This document shows positions 9,046-17,647 of a DNA stretch of 64,000 nucleotides, one piece after another. The stretch spans positions 186,001 to 250,000 of the forward strand of contig NZ_JACHCL010000004.1 in assembly GCF_014200725.1 (NCBI RefSeq), in the 5' to 3' direction. The first letter of the stretch is position 1, and each line of letters opens with the position of its first letter. Under the pieces are notes generated by a model that did no database searches, was not told the origin of the DNA, and saw only the letters and a program-made list of their open reading frames with translations. Made by a program: the position numbers and the translations under genes. This DNA is from Janthinobacterium silvisoli (GTDB lineage: Bacteria > Pseudomonadota > Gammaproteobacteria > Burkholderiales > Burkholderiaceae_D).

Positions 9046-9220
9046 GTTCTCTCTTTCTCAAATAAGTTGACGTGCCTTGATTCGCAGTTCAGCGAAGTGC
9101 GATGAGGGAAAGAGTAACACCGTGAAAAAGCTACGTCCTTCAGTATCCCGTAAGATTTGTGACGAGATGTAAGACACCTCATCAGGACGAAGATGATGCG
9201 ATTTTGAAATAAGTTGGCAG

Positions 9221-9239
9221 AACTTAAGCGAAACTTAAG
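9221..9239. promoter_or_regulatory. Tandem AACTTAAG repeats upstream of the outer-membrane protein gene
   Basis: AACTTAAG occurs at 9221-9228 and again at 9232-9239, exactly 11 bp apart, about one helical turn. Tandem half-sites at 11-bp spacing are typical of OmpR/PhoB-family regulators. The pair is about 180 bp before the start of the barrel protein gene and just beyond the end of the next gene upstream. The regulator is not identifiable from the sequence. Confidence 0.35.
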
Positions 9240-9269
9240 AGAAGTAACGCTCCCGGCAATCTGCTATTT

Positions 9270-9632
9270 TCAGGCGTAGGCTTCCGCCATCGACATCACG
9301 CGCGGTGTGATCGTGATGCCATGTTCCTCGAATAGCGCCGTGATGGCGGCCAGGTTATGCGTGCACTCGTCCGTCTTCCAGCCCTTGAAGATATCCGTGC
9401 CATCTTTCTGGAAATGCAGGTCCAGCACCTTGCCCTGGTCCTTGTGCAGGTAGGCCGAACTGTAGGTGTTCTCGAAACCGAGCGACTTCAACTGCCCCAG
9501 CAGCGCATGCGGAGGCTGGTCGGGATCGGTGGCGAGAAAAATGCCGAAGGTCTTGCCTGGCGGCTTGGCAGCGATGTCCACCTCATAAATACCGGGGGCC
9601 TTGCTCACTGAGGTACTTTTTAGAAACAACAT
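9270..9632 (-). CDS. Conserved-looking hypothetical protein, 120 aa
   Basis: I do not recognise this protein. It is a soluble 120-residue product with no signal peptide or membrane segment. The frame is supported by a good ribosome-binding site (AGGAGTGTTCC before ATG at 9632) and codon use like its neighbours. The middle is mixed alpha/beta in character (KTFGIFLATDP, LLGQLKSLGF, KVLDLHFQKDG), compatible with a small globular domain. It lies 69 nt downstream of the DUF2520 gene on the same strand and upstream of the outer-membrane protein gene. Confidence 0.65.
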   Translation of the reverse strand: MLFLKSTSVSKAPGIYEVDIAAKPPGKTFGIFLATDPDQPPHALLGQLKSLGFENTYSSAYLHKDQGKVLDLHFQKDGTDIFKGWKTDECTHNLAAITALFEEHGITITPRVMSMAEAYA

Positions 9633-9701
9633 GGAACACTCCTGTGGGCGACGATACCCCAGATAATATTTCCTATTTGCATCTTTGTGTTTCTTTTATA
9701 T

Positions 9702-10529
9702 CTACAGTGCACGCTTGCGCCTGGCCAGGTCCGTGGTGGGCGCCACCAGCGCCGCATATAAGTCGCCCGTGGCGCCATCCCATTGCTGCACCGCCTGCTG
9801 CTGACGCGCCACCGTAGCCATGTCGCCACGCGCGATCGGGCCGCTCAAGGCGGGCGCCGCACCCAGCCTGAACACATTCGCCACCGCTTCCATCGCCAAA
9901 GGCTGCGCAAGTTCGCGCGCCACCGGTTCAGGGATGCCAGCCGCCTGGTAAGCGCGCAAGGCCGCGTCCAGCACCGTCACCAGGTAATTGCTGGCAAACA
10001 CGGCTGCCGCGTGATACACGGTCTTGGCAGAGGGATCGATAGGCACGGGACGCGCACCGATGGCCGTCAAGGCGGGCGTCAACACTGCCAGTGCCTGGGC
10101 ATCGCCCTCGATGCCGCAAAACGTGCCGTCAAAACTGGTGGCCACCTGGGCTGGATCGGCAAAGCTGCGGATGGGATGGACGCTGGCGACCAGGGCACCC
10201 GTCTGCGTGGCGGCCAGCAGCGCGGTCGAGGCCAGCGCGCCGCTGCAGTGAAACACGGTGGTCCCGGCCAGATGGCCTTCGGCTGCCAATGCGGCGCAGG
10301 CCGGGCCGATCTGGTCATCGCTCACGGCCAGCATGGTCACGTCGGCGCGGCGCAAAGCAGCATAACTGTCGATGGGCGTGCCGGCGCCGATAAAATCCAC
10401 CGCCGCTTGCGCCGACGCCATGGAACGCGTCAGCACGTCTTGCAGAACGATGCCATCTGCTGCCGCCAGCAGATGGCCCAGCACCTTGCCTACATGACCG
10501 GCGCCGATAATATTCAGAGTGAAACCCAT
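9702..10529 (-). CDS. Rossmann-fold NAD(P)-binding protein with DUF2520
   Basis: A 275-residue soluble protein. The N-terminus has a dinucleotide-binding motif, LNIIGAGHVGKVLGHLL (residues 4-20), followed by a Rossmann domain to about residue 120 (VTMLAVSDDQIGPAC, HCSGAL, SVHPIRSFADP). The helical C-terminal half (KTVYHAAAVFASNYLVTVLDAA) is the DUF2520 domain, related to ketopantoate and pyrroline-carboxylate reductase C-domains. It is probably a dehydrogenase/reductase of unknown substrate. The start is 6 nt after the stop of the DUF924 gene, so the two are likely co-transcribed. Confidence 0.85.
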   Translation of the reverse strand: MGFTLNIIGAGHVGKVLGHLLAAADGIVLQDVLTRSMASAQAAVDFIGAGTPIDSYAALRRADVTMLAVSDDQIGPACAALAAEGHLAGTTVFHCSGALASTALLAATQTGALVASVHPIRSFADPAQVATSFDGTFCGIEGDAQALAVLTPALTAIGARPVPIDPSAKTVYHAAAVFASNYLVTVLDAALRAYQAAGIPEPVARELAQPLAMEAVANVFRLGAAPALSGPIARGDMATVARQQQAVQQWDGATGDLYAALVAPTTDLARRKRAL

Positions 10530-10535
10530 ATTGAC

Positions 10536-11111
10536 CTAAAAACTGGAACCCGGTTGACGCAAAAAGTCTGTTTCTTCCGGCGTGGAGTGCCTGCCCAGGA
10601 TAGCGTTACGGTGCGGGAAACGGCCGAAACGATTGATGACGTCCTGGTGCCGCAGGGCGTAATCGAGCATGCTGTCGAAACCCGCGTGCTCCTGCGCCAG
10701 ACGCTGGAACAGCTGCACCGCGCGCGCCTGCATGGCCAGGTCTTCCGCGTGTTCGAACGGCAGGTAGGCGAAAGCGCGCTGCATGGGCAGCAGCGACTGG
10801 TCGCCACCCGACTCCGTCAACTGGCGCGCCAGCGCCAAGGCCTGGGTATCACCGGCAAACGCCTGCGGCGTATCGCGGAAGGCATTGCGAGTCAGCTGGT
10901 CAAGCACGATGATGCGCGCCAGCATGCCCTGCGGCATGGTTTCCCACTCGCGCAAGCCGCCGGCGATGGCAGTGGCTATCAGGTCGCCAAAGCGCTGGAC
11001 GATGTGCGCGTCAAAGGCGGCATCCTTGCGGAACCACTCCACGCGCGACTGGCCGTAGCCTGCATCGGTGGGTGGCAAGAACCAGAAATCGAGTACGGCC
11101 TGAGCATCCAA
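10536..11111 (-). CDS. DUF924 family protein
   Basis: A 191-residue soluble helical protein. The opening VLDFWFLPP, followed by RVEWFRKDAAFD, then IIVLDQLTRNAFRDTPQAFAGD and FAYLPFEHAEDLAMQ, are the conserved blocks of DUF924, which is predicted to adopt a TPR-like fold. No biochemical role is known for the family. Spacing of 15 nt from the MgtC gene upstream and 6 nt to the DUF2520 gene downstream places it in a tight minus-strand operon. Confidence 0.85.
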   Translation of the reverse strand: MDAQAVLDFWFLPPTDAGYGQSRVEWFRKDAAFDAHIVQRFGDLIATAIAGGLREWETMPQGMLARIIVLDQLTRNAFRDTPQAFAGDTQALALARQLTESGGDQSLLPMQRAFAYLPFEHAEDLAMQARAVQLFQRLAQEHAGFDSMLDYALRHQDVINRFGRFPHRNAILGRHSTPEETDFLRQPGSSF

Positions 11112-11126
11112 AGTTTTCTCCCGCGG

Positions 11127-11867
11127 TCAGTTCCGGGCATGCGACAGCTGGAAGCCGGCGATGCCCTCGAAGACGGCCAGTTCGGCCGACATATTCGACA
11201 GGCTGGCGCCCGTATTCTTGCCATGTGCGATGGCGACGAAACGCCATTCCTGCATGCCGTCCGTGCTGCCGATGGTCAGCGAGCCGCTGGCGATGTCGTA
11301 GCCGCGCTTGGCGGCCATGCGCCGCAAGGCGTCTTCGCGTGGAATAAAATCGCGCTTGAAGCGCATGGTGATGGCAATCGCATGGCGCGACGGTAGCCAG
11401 TTTTCCAGTTTGGACAGGAAAATCATGGCCATCGCGCACATGAAGGCCAGGCCCATGGCGGACAGATAAAAACCGATGCCGACCATCACGCCGATCACCG
11501 ACGAAGCCCAGATCGAGGCGGCCGTCGTCAAGCCACTGATATTGAAGCCTTCGCGCATGATGACCCCAGCGCCCAGGAAACCCACGCCCGTGACGATGCC
11601 CTGGATCACGCGCGTGGGGTCACTACCCGACACCATGCCATGGCCGCCGTACCAGAACTCGGGATAACCACCGAGCACTGTTAGTGCAGCCGAGGCCATG
11701 CACACCAGGCCATAGGTACGCATGCCGGCCGCGCGCCCGTGATACGAACGTTCATAACCCACCAACAGGCCAAGCAACAGCGCGCCCAGCAAATTGAGCA
11801 GGATCACCCCATTCGTCGCCAGTTCGGCTGGCGACCAGTACGCGCGCAAGAAGTCGACGGTCGGCAT
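11127..11867 (-). CDS. MgtC/SapB family membrane protein
   Basis: A 246-residue protein with four to five hydrophobic segments in the first 150 residues and a soluble C-terminal domain. The block GLLVGYERSYHGRAAGMRT is the MgtC signature, and GIVTGVGFLGAGVIMREG is the conserved core. The soluble C-terminus (about residues 155-246) may be an ACT-like regulatory domain as in MgtC. Family members act in Mg2+ stress, membrane potential or acid adaptation; which applies here is not visible. It starts 1 nt after the small upstream gene and is followed by DUF924 at 15 nt. Confidence 0.88.
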   Translation of the reverse strand: MPTVDFLRAYWSPAELATNGVILLNLLGALLLGLLVGYERSYHGRAAGMRTYGLVCMASAALTVLGGYPEFWYGGHGMVSGSDPTRVIQGIVTGVGFLGAGVIMREGFNISGLTTAASIWASSVIGVMVGIGFYLSAMGLAFMCAMAMIFLSKLENWLPSRHAIAITMRFKRDFIPREDALRRMAAKRGYDIASGSLTIGSTDGMQEWRFVAIAHGKNTGASLSNMSAELAVFEGIAGFQLSHARN

Positions 11868-11868
11868 C

Positions 11869-12117
11869 TCAGGTTTTCTTGGTCAGCTGCTTTTCAAACG
11901 CCACATCGAGCTTGCTGACGCGGCGCGCCTTTTGCGGTCCCAGGCCATTGACGAAAGCGACGAAGGCATCGAGTTCCAACGGCGGGCACAAAGGCGGCAA
12001 ACCCGGTCCTTCCGTCAGGAAGAACAATTCATCGCCGGTACGCGCCATCGAGTACAGACGATTGCCGCTGCGTTCCTTGAGCCGCTCGATGGCGGAGGTG
12101 GCGCGGGTCGAGCGCAT
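11869..12117 (-). CDS. Small hypothetical protein, 82 aa
   Basis: Not recognised. It is a soluble, basic 82-residue protein with an N-terminal helix (SAIERLKERSGNRLYSMART) and a Pro-rich middle (GPGLPPLCPPLEL). The gene overlaps the stop of the aminopeptidase by one base (TGATG) and ends 1 nt before the MgtC gene. That tight packing, together with normal codon usage, is the main evidence that it is real. Confidence 0.6.
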   Translation of the reverse strand: MRSTRATSAIERLKERSGNRLYSMARTGDELFFLTEGPGLPPLCPPLELDAFVAFVNGLGPQKARRVSKLDVAFEKQLTKKT

Positions 12118-13937
12118 CAGATGGCTCCCGTACGCTGTTCCAGCCAGGCCAGGGCGCTGCCCGCCAGATGCGGCGACAGCCGCGCACGCACCGTGGCGTG
12201 ATAGTCGTTGAGCCAGGCCGCCTCGTCATCGCGCAGCAGGCTGCGTTCCACGCAGCGCGTATCGATCGGGCACAGGGTCAGGGTTTCAAAACGCAGGAAG
12301 GGGCCAAATTCGCTCTCGCCCGCTGCTACCACTGCTACATTCAGCACCAGGTTTTCGATGCGGATACCCCAGCGTCCCGGACGGTAAATGCCCGGCTCGA
12401 CGGACGTGATCATGCCCGGCTGCATGGCTGTATGCGCTTCCGGCATGGCGGACTGCGAAATCGATTGCGGCCCTTCATGCACGTTCAGGAAAAAGCCTAC
12501 GCCGTGGCCCGTGCCATGGCCAAAATCGATGCCTTCGGCCCATAGCGGAGCGCGCGCGATCGAGTCGAGCATGGGCGACTTCACGCCCAGCGGGAACTGC
12601 GCGCGCGACAGCGCGATCATGCTGCGCAAGACCAGGGTGAAATCGCGTTTATGGTCGGCCGTGATGGTTCCCACGGGCACCACGCGCGTGATATCGGTGG
12701 TGCCGCCCAGGTACTGGCCGCCCGAATCGATCAGCAGCAAGCCATCGCCTTCGATCGTCGCGGCAGTCTCCGCATGGGCGTGGTAGTGCATGATGGCGCC
12801 ATGCGCATTGAAGCCGGCGATGGTGCCGAAGCTGGGACTGACAAAACCGGTACGGCGCGCACGGGCCGCCGTCAGGTGCTCGTCTACGCCGATTTCCGTC
12901 AATGGCGCGCGCTGCGGATCGGCCAGGGTGGCGTCCAGCCAGCTGAAAAATTCGCACAGGGCGGCGCCATCCTGCTCCATGGCGGCGCGCACATGGGCCG
13001 CTTCCGTGTCCGTCTTGCGCGACTTGGCAAAAGTGGTCGGGTTGATCGCCTCGACCACGGACACCGCCTCTGGCACGGCCAGGCGCGTGCCGTAGGTGAT
13101 GCGGCGCGGGTCCAGCAGCAAGGTGGCGGTGGCAGGCAAGGCAGCCAGCGCAGCGGCAGCCTGCTCGTACGGCGCCACGTCCACGCCCTGCTGTTCCAGG
13201 GTGGCGCGCAGCGCGGCCGGTACCTTGCCATCGGCAACGAACAAGGTAGTACGTTCCGGGCCGACCAGCGCATGGGCGACAAAAACCGGGTTGTAGTGCA
13301 CGTCGGCGCCGCGCAGATTGAACAGCCAGGCGATATCGTCCAGCGTGGAAATGACGTGGTGGCTGGCGCCATGCTGCGCCATGGCGGCGCGCAGGGCAGC
13401 CAGTTTTTCCGTGCGCGGCAAGGCGGGATACGGCGCGCCATGTTCAAACACGGGCGCGGCCGGCATGGCCGGGCGGTTCAGCCACACCTGCTGCAGCAAA
13501 TCGGTATCGGTGCGCAGCGTGACCTGCGCGCTCAGTGCCTGTTGCAGAAAGCGCGCATTGGCCAGGCCCAGCACGGCGCCATCGACACCTACCGTTTGTC
13601 CCGGCTGCATGGTTTCGCCCAGCCAGTCGATATACAGCACGCTGGCGCCGGACGGGATTTTTTTCAAGACGATGCCGCTGCCGGCCAGTTCCGTTTCCGC
13701 CTGTTCCCAGTAACGGCCATCGGTCCACACGCCGGCAAACTCCTGCGTGACGACCAGGGTGCCGACGGAACCTGTAAAGCCAGACAGCCATTCGCGGCCC
13801 TGCCAGCGGCCCGGCAGGTATTCGGACAAATGCGGATCGGCCGAAGGCACGATATAGGCGTCGATCTGCTGTTCGCGCATGGCGGCGCGCAGTTGCGACA
13901 AACGGAGGGCGGGTGTGCTGAGATCTGAGGTCTGCAT
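12117..13937 (-). CDS. Xaa-Pro aminopeptidase, M24B family (three-domain type)
   Basis: A 606-residue cytosolic metallopeptidase that removes N-terminal residues preceding proline. It has two creatinase-like N-terminal domains (from RLSQLRAAMREQQIDAYIVPSADPHLSEY) and a C-terminal pita-bread catalytic domain. Metal-ligand regions are visible: LLIDSGGQYLGGTTDITR (two Asp), GHGTGHGVGFFLNVHEGP (His) and MITSVEPGIYRPGRWGIRIEN (two Glu). Its length fits the long aminopeptidase P form found in eukaryotes and many bacteria rather than E. coli PepP (about 440 aa). First gene of a tight minus-strand run. Confidence 0.92.
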   Translation of the reverse strand: MQTSDLSTPALRLSQLRAAMREQQIDAYIVPSADPHLSEYLPGRWQGREWLSGFTGSVGTLVVTQEFAGVWTDGRYWEQAETELAGSGIVLKKIPSGASVLYIDWLGETMQPGQTVGVDGAVLGLANARFLQQALSAQVTLRTDTDLLQQVWLNRPAMPAAPVFEHGAPYPALPRTEKLAALRAAMAQHGASHHVISTLDDIAWLFNLRGADVHYNPVFVAHALVGPERTTLFVADGKVPAALRATLEQQGVDVAPYEQAAAALAALPATATLLLDPRRITYGTRLAVPEAVSVVEAINPTTFAKSRKTDTEAAHVRAAMEQDGAALCEFFSWLDATLADPQRAPLTEIGVDEHLTAARARRTGFVSPSFGTIAGFNAHGAIMHYHAHAETAATIEGDGLLLIDSGGQYLGGTTDITRVVPVGTITADHKRDFTLVLRSMIALSRAQFPLGVKSPMLDSIARAPLWAEGIDFGHGTGHGVGFFLNVHEGPQSISQSAMPEAHTAMQPGMITSVEPGIYRPGRWGIRIENLVLNVAVVAAGESEFGPFLRFETLTLCPIDTRCVERSLLRDDEAAWLNDYHATVRARLSPHLAGSALAWLEQRTGAI

Positions 13938-14019
13938 GGGATGCGCTGGAAAGGTACTGGTAAGTGCCTATGATACCGCGATTGCGCGGCCACGGCAGGG
14001 CCGCTGCCGCGCTACCCGG

Positions 14020-14721
14020 CTACTCCTCGTAGCGGCGCAAACCTTCCAGGTCCAGGATGCGGATGCCGCCGTAATCCAAACGCAGCAAGCCCTGTCGTTC
14101 CAGCACCTGCAAGGCCTGGTTGGCGCGCTGGCGTGACGATCCCGATAACAGGCCGATTTCTTCCTGCGACAGCTGCACCAGCTTGTCCACGCCCGGATAC
14201 AGATGCGAATTGAACATCGACGCCAGGCAGCGCGCCACGCGCGTATTCAGGTCGAGCAGGCGCTCGTTTTCCACCATGCCGATAAACTGGCCCAGGCGTT
14301 CGTTCAGCTGCATCAGCAGGAAGCGCGTAAACGGCAAGCTCGTCTCCAGCAGCCAGTGAAAGGTGGCCGCAGGCAGGCGCGCCACGCGCGTATCGCGCAG
14401 GGCCATGGTGTCGTACTTGCGCGGCTCCCGCTTCAGCAGCGAGCCTTCACCAAACCAGCTACCGGGTGGCACGCCGATAAAGGTCATGGCCTTGCCCGAG
14501 GCGGAAAAATTATTCATCTTCACCATGCCGCTGATGATGCCTATCCAGTTCTCGACAGGATCGCCCTTGCGGCAGACAAAACCGCCTTTCGGCACGAAGG
14601 TTTCAAATAGTTCGGCTTCGACGCGCGCCAATTGCGCGGCGTCCAGCAGCTGGGCCCAATTGGCCGCATGCAGTACTTCCTTGAGACTGGAATCAGCAGT
14701 AATCATTGTGCGACGCACCAT
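14020..14721 (-). CDS. Crp/Fnr family transcriptional regulator
   Basis: About 233 residues with an N-terminal cyclic-nucleotide-binding-like beta-roll (FVPKGGFVCRKGDPVENWIGIISG, then GSWFGEGSLL) and a C-terminal winged helix containing QEEIGLLSGSSRQRANQALQVLERQGLL. No Fnr-type cysteine cluster is seen near the N-terminus, so it is probably not an oxygen sensor. The start is uncertain: ATGs at 14721 and 14706 both lack a clear ribosome site, and a TTG at 14766 also opens the frame. It is divergent from the acyl-CoA synthetase/ABC cassette and is the natural candidate to control it. Confidence 0.87.
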   Translation of the reverse strand: MVRRTMITADSSLKEVLHAANWAQLLDAAQLARVEAELFETFVPKGGFVCRKGDPVENWIGIISGMVKMNNFSASGKAMTFIGVPPGSWFGEGSLLKREPRKYDTMALRDTRVARLPAATFHWLLETSLPFTRFLLMQLNERLGQFIGMVENERLLDLNTRVARCLASMFNSHLYPGVDKLVQLSQEEIGLLSGSSRQRANQALQVLERQGLLRLDYGGIRILDLEGLRRYEE

Positions 14722-14847
14722 CGAAAAGTGGGCAAATGTCCCCGAAAAGACAACTCGGTATAGCAACGCAGGCTACTATCATTACACCATATAAAAAAAT
14801 ACAGAGCTACCCACAGGGCAGCCTGAAATCAGCAACCGGAGACACTG

Positions 14848-16803
14848 GTGCAAACAACGAGAACAGCAGCGATGCCGACGTTTCCGCGACGGCTATTGCA
14901 ACACGGCTCACTGCGAGCCGACAAGCCCGCCTTTCGTGAAAAATACCTGGGCATCTGGCAAACCTGGACCTGGTCCCAGGTCAACGATGAAGTGCGGTCC
15001 CTGGCCTGCGGGCTGGCCGCCCTCGGTTTTCAGCGCGGCATGAACCTGGCCATCATCGGCGACAACCGCCCCCGTTTGTATTGGGCCATGCTGGCGGCGC
15101 AAAGCTTGGGGGGCGTGCCCGTGCCGCTGTACCAGGATGCGCCCGCGTCCGACATGGCGTATGTGCTGCAGGATGCGGAAATCCGCTACGCCATCGTCGA
15201 AGACCAGGAACAGGTCGACAAGCTGCTGGAACTCAAAGCCCTGTATCCGCACGTCAGCCACATCGCCTACGACGACGAACGGGGCATGCGCCATTACCAC
15301 CAGCCGGAACTCATTTCCTTCGCCGCGCTGCAGGAACTGGGCCGCGTCTACGACCGCGAACATCCGGGCTTTTTCGAGGCCTCGGTCGATGCGGGCCGGG
15401 GTAGCGATACTGCCGTGATCCTGTACACCTCGGGCACCACCGGCAAACCCAAAGGCGTATGCCAGAGCCACGGCGCGCTGCTGGCGGCCGGCGAAGGCTG
15501 CGTGGCCTTCGACCAGCTCACCGACGGCGAAGATATCCTGTCGTATCTGCCCATGGCGTGGGTGGGCGACTGCCTGTTTTCGCTGGCGCAAGCCATGGTA
15601 GCCGGCTTCACCGTCAACTGCCCGGAGTCCAGCGACACGGTGATGATCGACATGCGCGAAATCGGCCCCACCTGCTATTTTGCGCCGCCACGCGTGTTTG
15701 AAAACATGCTGACCAGCGTGATGATACGGATGGAAGACGCGAGCAGCATCAAGCGCCGCATGTTCAGCCACTTCATGGACGTGGCCAAGCGCTGCGGCGC
15801 GCAGATCCTCGATGGAAAATCCGTGCCGCTACTCGACAGCCTGCAGTACCGACTGGGCGAGATCCTCGTCTACGGCCCGTTGAAAAACGTGCTGGGCCTG
15901 TCGCGCGTGCAGGTCGCCTACACGGCCGGCGCTGCCATCGGCCCGGACCTGTTCCGCTTCTACCGTTCGATAGGCGTCAACCTCAAGCAGCTGTACGGCT
16001 CCACCGAAACCTGCGCCTATGTGTGCCTGCAACCGGATGGCAATATCAAGTTCGACAGCGTGGGCTTGCCCGCCCCCGGCGTGGAAATCAAGCTGGCGGC
16101 CAATGGCGAAGTGCTGGTCAAATCGCCCACCACCATGAGCGGCTACTTCAAACGCCCCGAGGCGACCGCCGAAGTGATCGACGCAGACGGTTATTTTCAT
16201 ACAGGCGACGCAGGCGTGTTCGATAGCGAAGGCCACTTGAAAATCATCGACCGCGCAGCCGACGTAGGCAAGATGGCCTGCGGCGCCATGTTCGCGCCCA
16301 ACTACATCGAAAATAAGCTGAAATTTTTCCCCTTCATCAAGGAAGTGGTGGCCTTCGGTCATGCACGCGAACAGGTCTGCGCCTTTATCAATATCGATAT
16401 CGAAGCGGTAGGCAACTGGTCCGAGCGGCGCGGCATCGCCTATGCGGGCTACACGGACCTGGCCGCGCGCGCCGAAACCTATGGCTTGATCCGCGACTGC
16501 ATCGAACAAGTCAATGCAGAACTGGCGGCCGATCCGCTGATGGACCGCACGCAGGTGCACCGCTTCCTGGTGCTGCACAAGGAACTCGATCCCGATGACG
16601 ACGAGCTGACGCGCACGCGCAAGGTGCGGCGCAAATTCATCGCCGAAAAATACGCGGTATTGATCGCCGCCCTGTATGAGGGCAAGGCCACGCAGTACAT
16701 CGAGACCCAGGTGAAATTCGAGGATGGCCGCACCGGTTCGACCAGCGCCAACCTGCAGATCTGGGACAGTAAAACGTATCGGCCCCAGGGCCTGGCCGCA
16801 TGA
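14848..16803 (+). CDS. AMP-dependent acyl-CoA synthetase (long-chain fatty acid-CoA ligase-like)
   Basis: A 651-residue ANL-superfamily ligase. Motif A3 (VILYTSGTTGKPKGVCQSH, around residue 195), motif A5 (QLYGSTE) and motif A7/A8 (DGYFHTGDAGVF) are intact, so it should adenylate a carboxylic acid and transfer it to CoA. The layout resembles the FadD15/AMP-forming long-chain group rather than E. coli FadD. The start is a GTG preceded by CGGAGA at 5-nt spacing. It is the first gene of a seven-gene unit with a LivGHM/F-type transporter and a second ligase, which suggests activation of an imported acid. Confidence 0.87.
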   Translation: MQTTRTAAMPTFPRRLLQHGSLRADKPAFREKYLGIWQTWTWSQVNDEVRSLACGLAALGFQRGMNLAIIGDNRPRLYWAMLAAQSLGGVPVPLYQDAPASDMAYVLQDAEIRYAIVEDQEQVDKLLELKALYPHVSHIAYDDERGMRHYHQPELISFAALQELGRVYDREHPGFFEASVDAGRGSDTAVILYTSGTTGKPKGVCQSHGALLAAGEGCVAFDQLTDGEDILSYLPMAWVGDCLFSLAQAMVAGFTVNCPESSDTVMIDMREIGPTCYFAPPRVFENMLTSVMIRMEDASSIKRRMFSHFMDVAKRCGAQILDGKSVPLLDSLQYRLGEILVYGPLKNVLGLSRVQVAYTAGAAIGPDLFRFYRSIGVNLKQLYGSTETCAYVCLQPDGNIKFDSVGLPAPGVEIKLAANGEVLVKSPTTMSGYFKRPEATAEVIDADGYFHTGDAGVFDSEGHLKIIDRAADVGKMACGAMFAPNYIENKLKFFPFIKEVVAFGHAREQVCAFINIDIEAVGNWSERRGIAYAGYTDLAARAETYGLIRDCIEQVNAELAADPLMDRTQVHRFLVLHKELDPDDDELTRTRKVRRKFIAEKYAVLIAALYEGKATQYIETQVKFEDGRTGSTSANLQIWDSKTYRPQGLAA

Positions 16804-16817
16804 AGGAGCACAGCACC

Positions 16818-17633
16818 ATGCAAATGAATGAGCCTGAAAGCCATTTCGGCACGTCGCGCAAGACCGGCCCCATGATCCTGGACCTGAAAAACATCTCGCT
16901 GTCGTTTGGCGGCGTGAAAGCGCTGACCGACATTTCCTTCGACGTGAAACAGCATGAAATCCGCGCCATCATCGGCCCGAACGGCGCCGGCAAAAGCTCG
17001 ATGCTGAACGTGATCAATGGTGTGTACCGCCCGCAGCAGGGAGAGATCATTTACCGCGGCGAGCACCGGCGCGGCATGGATTGCTATGAAGCCGCCAAGT
17101 CCGGCATTGCGCGTACCTTCCAGAACATCGCCCTGTTCAAGGGCATGACGGTGCTGGACAACATCATGACGGGCCGTAACCTGAAAATGAAGTCGAATTT
17201 CCTGCTGCAGGCGCTGTACTGGGGACCAGCGCGGCGCGAGGAAATCGAGCACCGCAAGAAGGCTGAAGAGATCATCGACTTCCTCGAAATCCAGGCCATC
17301 CGCAAGACCCCTGTGGGGCGTTTGCCCTATGGCTTGCAAAAGCGCGTGGAACTGGGCCGCGCGCTAGCGGCAGAACCGGAAATTTTGCTGCTGGACGAAC
17401 CGATGGCGGGCATGAACGTGGAAGAAAAACAGGATATGTGCCGCTTCATCCTCGACGTCAACGACCAGCTGGGGACCACCATCGTACTGATCGAGCACGA
17501 CATGGGCGTGGTGATGGATATCTCGGACCGCGTAGTGGTGCTCGACTATGGCAAGAAGATAGGCGACGGCACGCCCGACGAGGTGCGCAGCAACCAGGAT
17601 GTTATCAATGCCTACCTTGGCACCAGCCATTAA
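16818..17633 (+). CDS. LivG-type ABC transporter ATP-binding protein
   Basis: About 271 residues with Walker A GPNGAGKSSMLNVING, ABC signature region PYGLQKRVELGRAL and Walker B ILLLDEPMAGMN. The signature is LPYGLQKRVEL rather than canonical LSGGQ, as is common in LivG-like proteins of this cassette. An ATG at 16800 overlaps the upstream stop, but I prefer 16818 because AAGGAG lies 9 nt before it. It should be one of the two ATPases energising the LivH/LivM-like pore. Two ligase genes in the operon suggest an organic acid rather than an amino acid. Confidence 0.9.
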   Translation: MQMNEPESHFGTSRKTGPMILDLKNISLSFGGVKALTDISFDVKQHEIRAIIGPNGAGKSSMLNVINGVYRPQQGEIIYRGEHRRGMDCYEAAKSGIARTFQNIALFKGMTVLDNIMTGRNLKMKSNFLLQALYWGPARREEIEHRKKAEEIIDFLEIQAIRKTPVGRLPYGLQKRVELGRALAAEPEILLLDEPMAGMNVEEKQDMCRFILDVNDQLGTTIVLIEHDMGVVMDISDRVVVLDYGKKIGDGTPDEVRSNQDVINAYLGTSH

Positions 17634-17647
17634 GCCCCGGGACTCGT

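Noticed and set aside
9783..11396. 537-codon plus-strand frame
   Set aside because: Runs antisense across three genes (DUF2520, DUF924, MgtC) and has no domain.
12651..13928. 425-codon plus-strand frame
   Set aside because: Antisense to the Xaa-Pro aminopeptidase.
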